64,000 nucleotides of DNA. Origin: Anaerolineae bacterium. Its GTDB lineage: Bacteria > Chloroflexota > Anaerolineae > Aggregatilineales > Phototrophicaceae. Position numbers and translations under genes: made by a program. The notes beneath the pieces are model-generated. The model ran no database searches and was not told the origin of the DNA. It saw only the letters and a program-made list of their open reading frames with translations. The first letter of the stretch is position 1. Each line of letters begins with the position of its first letter. This document shows, in pieces, positions 61,991-64,000 of this stretch. The stretch is from assembly GCA_023382675.1 (NCBI GenBank), contig JAHDWN010000019.1, positions 51,245 through 115,244 on the forward strand. Reading direction: 5' to 3'.

Positions 61991-63097
61991 ATGGCGATCA
62001 CTCTTGGAACATCCTCGGCGCGGCGCAACGAACGAACGGCAGCCTATTTGATGCTGCTACCAGCAGCCGTTTTGTTGATCGTTTTTTCGCTGATCCCGTT
62101 TTATTCCGCGCTTCGCCTCAGCTTTACCAACCAGCCCCTCGTGCCGCAGCTCCTGCCGGATGGCACGCAGCGGCCTGCGGAATATGTCGGGCTGGACAAC
62201 TACAGTCAGCTACTGCGCCTCGAACTGCTCACGTTGACGCCGGAGGTTGGCGATGACGGCCAGCCCCTGCGCGACGACAATGGCGACCTGGTCTTCCCAC
62301 GCGCGCGCACGATCTTGCGTGGTGACGAGCAGTATGCCGGCATGTCCGAACTCACACAGATCCATTTGCTCGGCAGTCGCTATCTGTTGGCCGCCAGTGA
62401 TCCGGCATGGTGGCGTTCGCTGTTTAACGTCTTTACCTTCGTCTTGATTGTCGTGCCGGTGCAAACGAGCTTTGCGCTAGCGCTCGCTATGCTGGTCAAT
62501 CAGAAAATTCGCGCCTCGAATTTTTTCCGCACGGTTTACTTTGCGCCTGTGGTCACGTCGATGGCGATTGTATCGGTGATCTGGTTCTTCCTCTATAACC
62601 CTGACCAGGGCTTTATCAACAACTTTCTTTCGGTTTTCAATGTCGGCCCCTTTCAATGGCTAGAGCATCCCGCATCAGCGATGATCTCGATCATCCTGAT
62701 GTCAATCTGGCAGGGCGTCGGCTTTCAGATGATCATCTTTCTGGCTGGCCTGCAAGAGATCCCGGAAGCATTGTATGAGGCCAGCGCGCTCGATGGCGCG
62801 AATCCCTGGCAGCAGTTCCGCTTCGTGACGCTGCCCGGCCTGCGCAATACGACCATTTTTGTCGCCATCAGCACGACCATTCTCGCCTTCAAGCTGTTCG
62901 TCCAGGTGGACGTGATGACCTTCGGGCGCGGCGGCCCCGAAGACTCAACGATCACGCCGATCTTGCACCTCGTCAACGAAGGCTTCCGTGGCAGCCAGCG
63001 CGTCGGCTACGCATCAGCGATTGCCGTCGTCTTCTTGCTGATTGTGCTCGCCATTTCGCTCATCCAGCGCCGCGTGCTGACGGAAAAGGAGGCATGA
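61991..63097 (+). CDS. Sugar ABC transporter permease, MalF/UgpA type
   Basis: A 368-residue permease with six membrane segments. The N-terminal span is followed by an unusually long outer loop (about 60-130; LTPEVGDDGQPLRDDNGDLV) before the core. The cytoplasmic EAA loop that docks the ATPase is EALYEASALDGANPWQQF, near residue 258. It pairs with the next gene. The ATPase is not in this operon as far as visible. Confidence 0.88.
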   Translation: MAITLGTSSARRNERTAAYLMLLPAAVLLIVFSLIPFYSALRLSFTNQPLVPQLLPDGTQRPAEYVGLDNYSQLLRLELLTLTPEVGDDGQPLRDDNGDLVFPRARTILRGDEQYAGMSELTQIHLLGSRYLLAASDPAWWRSLFNVFTFVLIVVPVQTSFALALAMLVNQKIRASNFFRTVYFAPVVTSMAIVSVIWFFLYNPDQGFINNFLSVFNVGPFQWLEHPASAMISIILMSIWQGVGFQMIIFLAGLQEIPEALYEASALDGANPWQQFRFVTLPGLRNTTIFVAISTTILAFKLFVQVDVMTFGRGGPEDSTITPILHLVNEGFRGSQRVGYASAIAVVFLLIVLAISLIQRRVLTEKEA

Positions 63098-63098
63098 G

Positions 63099-64000
63099 AT
63101 GACGGCCATAACGACCGATACCGCCGCCATGCGGGCAGAAGCCGAAGCCCGTGCCCGCAGCGCCCGGATACGAAAAACCGTCCGCAGCGTGATCAACTAC
63201 GCCGTCATGATCGGGCTGGCGTTCTTTTTCGCCTTTCCCATCATCATCATGGTCGTCTCGTCGTTCAAGCCGGATGTCGAGATCGCCGGTGATATGCGCT
63301 CGCTGAATGCGTTCGTGCCGCGCAACCTCACGGGCGAGAACTACTCGTGCGCCGATTACGATCAGGCGAACAGTGCGTGCTCACCCACACCCGGCGAAAA
63401 CCCAGGCTTGTTCGAACGGCTGCCCTTCGGGCGCATCTACTTCAACTCGGTTTTCGTGACGGCCAGCATTGTGATCGGCGGCTTGTTCGTCAACAGCCTG
63501 GCGGCTTTTGCGCTGGCCCGGCTGAACTTCCCAGGCAAGAAGCTGCTGATCACGATTGTGATCGCGATGATCATCATTCCCTTCGAGGCGCTGGCTGTGC
63601 CGCTGCTGCTCCAGGTCAACAGCTTCCCCTGGATCGACGGCAGCACAAGCTGGGTCAACAGCTATCACGTCCAGATCTTTCCCTTCATGGCGGACGCCTT
63701 CTCAATCTTTCTCTTTTACCAGTTCTTCATCGGCATCCCGAAAGATTTCGACGAAGCGGCCCGCGTGGATGGCGCGAGCATCTTCACCATCTACTGGCGC
63801 ATCATCGTACCGCTGTCGCTGCCAGTGTTCGCGACAGTGGCGATTTTGCAGGCGCTGACCCATTGGGGCAGCTTCCTCTGGCCGCTCATGGCAACACGCG
63901 GCTTCGAATTCCAGCCGCTGCCGGTGGCGATGCGCGTTTTCTTCGGCCAGGCACCGCGCCAATGGGGCGACATCATGGCGTTCGCTTCTCTGGCGACTGT
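63099..64000 (+). CDS. Sugar ABC transporter permease, MalG/UgpE type (3' truncated by window)
   Basis: About 300 residues of the second permease are visible; no stop in the window. The ATG at 63099 lies just after the previous stop (TGAGATG). An N-terminal basic segment leads to a span, then a longer-than-usual outer loop with two Cys (YSCADYDQANSACSPT), then the core spans. The EAA loop is KDFDEAARVDGASIFTIYW. It forms the channel with the MalF-type partner. The operon probably continues beyond 64000. Confidence 0.88.
   Translation, partial: MTAITTDTAAMRAEAEARARSARIRKTVRSVINYAVMIGLAFFFAFPIIIMVVSSFKPDVEIAGDMRSLNAFVPRNLTGENYSCADYDQANSACSPTPGENPGLFERLPFGRIYFNSVFVTASIVIGGLFVNSLAAFALARLNFPGKKLLITIVIAMIIIPFEALAVPLLLQVNSFPWIDGSTSWVNSYHVQIFPFMADAFSIFLFYQFFIGIPKDFDEAARVDGASIFTIYWRIIVPLSLPVFATVAILQALTHWGSFLWPLMATRGFEFQPLPVAMRVFFGQAPRQWGDIMAFASLAT

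Overview
The window is a stretch of GC-rich bacterial chromosome, about 60 percent GC by eye. It most resembles Chloroflexota (Anaerolineae-like). That placement is an inference from several traits: secreted proteins and lipoproteins with Thr/Pro-rich linkers, TIR/WD40 receptor-like proteins, a four-domain ribosomal protein S1, multihaem c-type cytochromes, heptameric tandem repeats and GTAGGGACG-type palindromes. No rRNA, CRISPR array, intact transposase or phage module was seen. The window holds about 50 protein genes, two tRNAs (Lys-CTT, Asn-GTT), and several broken genes.

Layout. 1-7.7 kb: a truncated secreted protein, two GT-C type membrane glycosyltransferase-like proteins, a YacP/NYN nuclease, a flippase, a HAD hydrolase and a lipoprotein. 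7.7-9.7 kb: a minus-strand cluster of a winged-helix-like protein, two overlapping small membrane proteins and an MBL-fold hydrolase. 10-14.6 kb: a membrane protein, a cupin/PMI-like protein, a TPR protein, a TetR regulator and a frameshifted zinc-ribbon gene. 15-17.2 kb: a decahaem cytochrome built from two pentahaem halves. 17.4-25.6 kb: two GNAT acetyltransferases, a Mut7-C protein, an XRE/MmyB regulator, a TIR-TM-propeller protein, BirA and a membrane-anchored protein. 25.7-33.5 kb: a CAP-domain protein, a DUF4013 protein, tRNA-Lys, a LysM lipoprotein and a second TIR-TM-WD40 protein. 33.5-42 kb: housekeeping genes (HTH_42 protein, DinB, S1, L25) mixed with secreted proteins and a haem-binding protein. 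42-46.5 kb: a ZnuA-like binding protein, a GT-C-like protein, a HIT hydrolase and a broken vapBC pair. 46.6-49.7 kb: a GMC oxidoreductase and a thiolase. 49.8-51 kb: tRNA-Asn with a duplicated 3' end that bounds a tiny element. 51-59.3 kb: an AI-2E-family transporter, a methyltransferase-like protein, a propeller/dihaem fusion, a 1091-residue secreted protein and a P-loop kinase. 59.4-64 kb: a LacI-regulated sugar ABC importer without its ATPase, running off the window.

How the genes work together. Most are short, independent units on both strands, as in ordinary chromosome. The clear operons are LacI/SBP/permease/permease, wHTH/membrane/membrane(/MBL), the 1091-aa secreted protein with the propeller-dihaem protein, vapBC, and the TetR gene with its small membrane partner. 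Three separate genes encode exported c-type haem proteins (decahaem, haem_bd, dihaem fusion), so the organism has a cytochrome c maturation system and probably extracytoplasmic electron transfer.

The most unusual signals are the 25-nt tRNA-Asn duplication bounding a mini-element with an HNH-like stub, the duplicated decahaem cytochrome with EF-hand-like loops, the TIR-TM-propeller paralogues that share an unnamed linker, and the families of 7-nt tandem repeats and palindromes, one of which sits inside birA.
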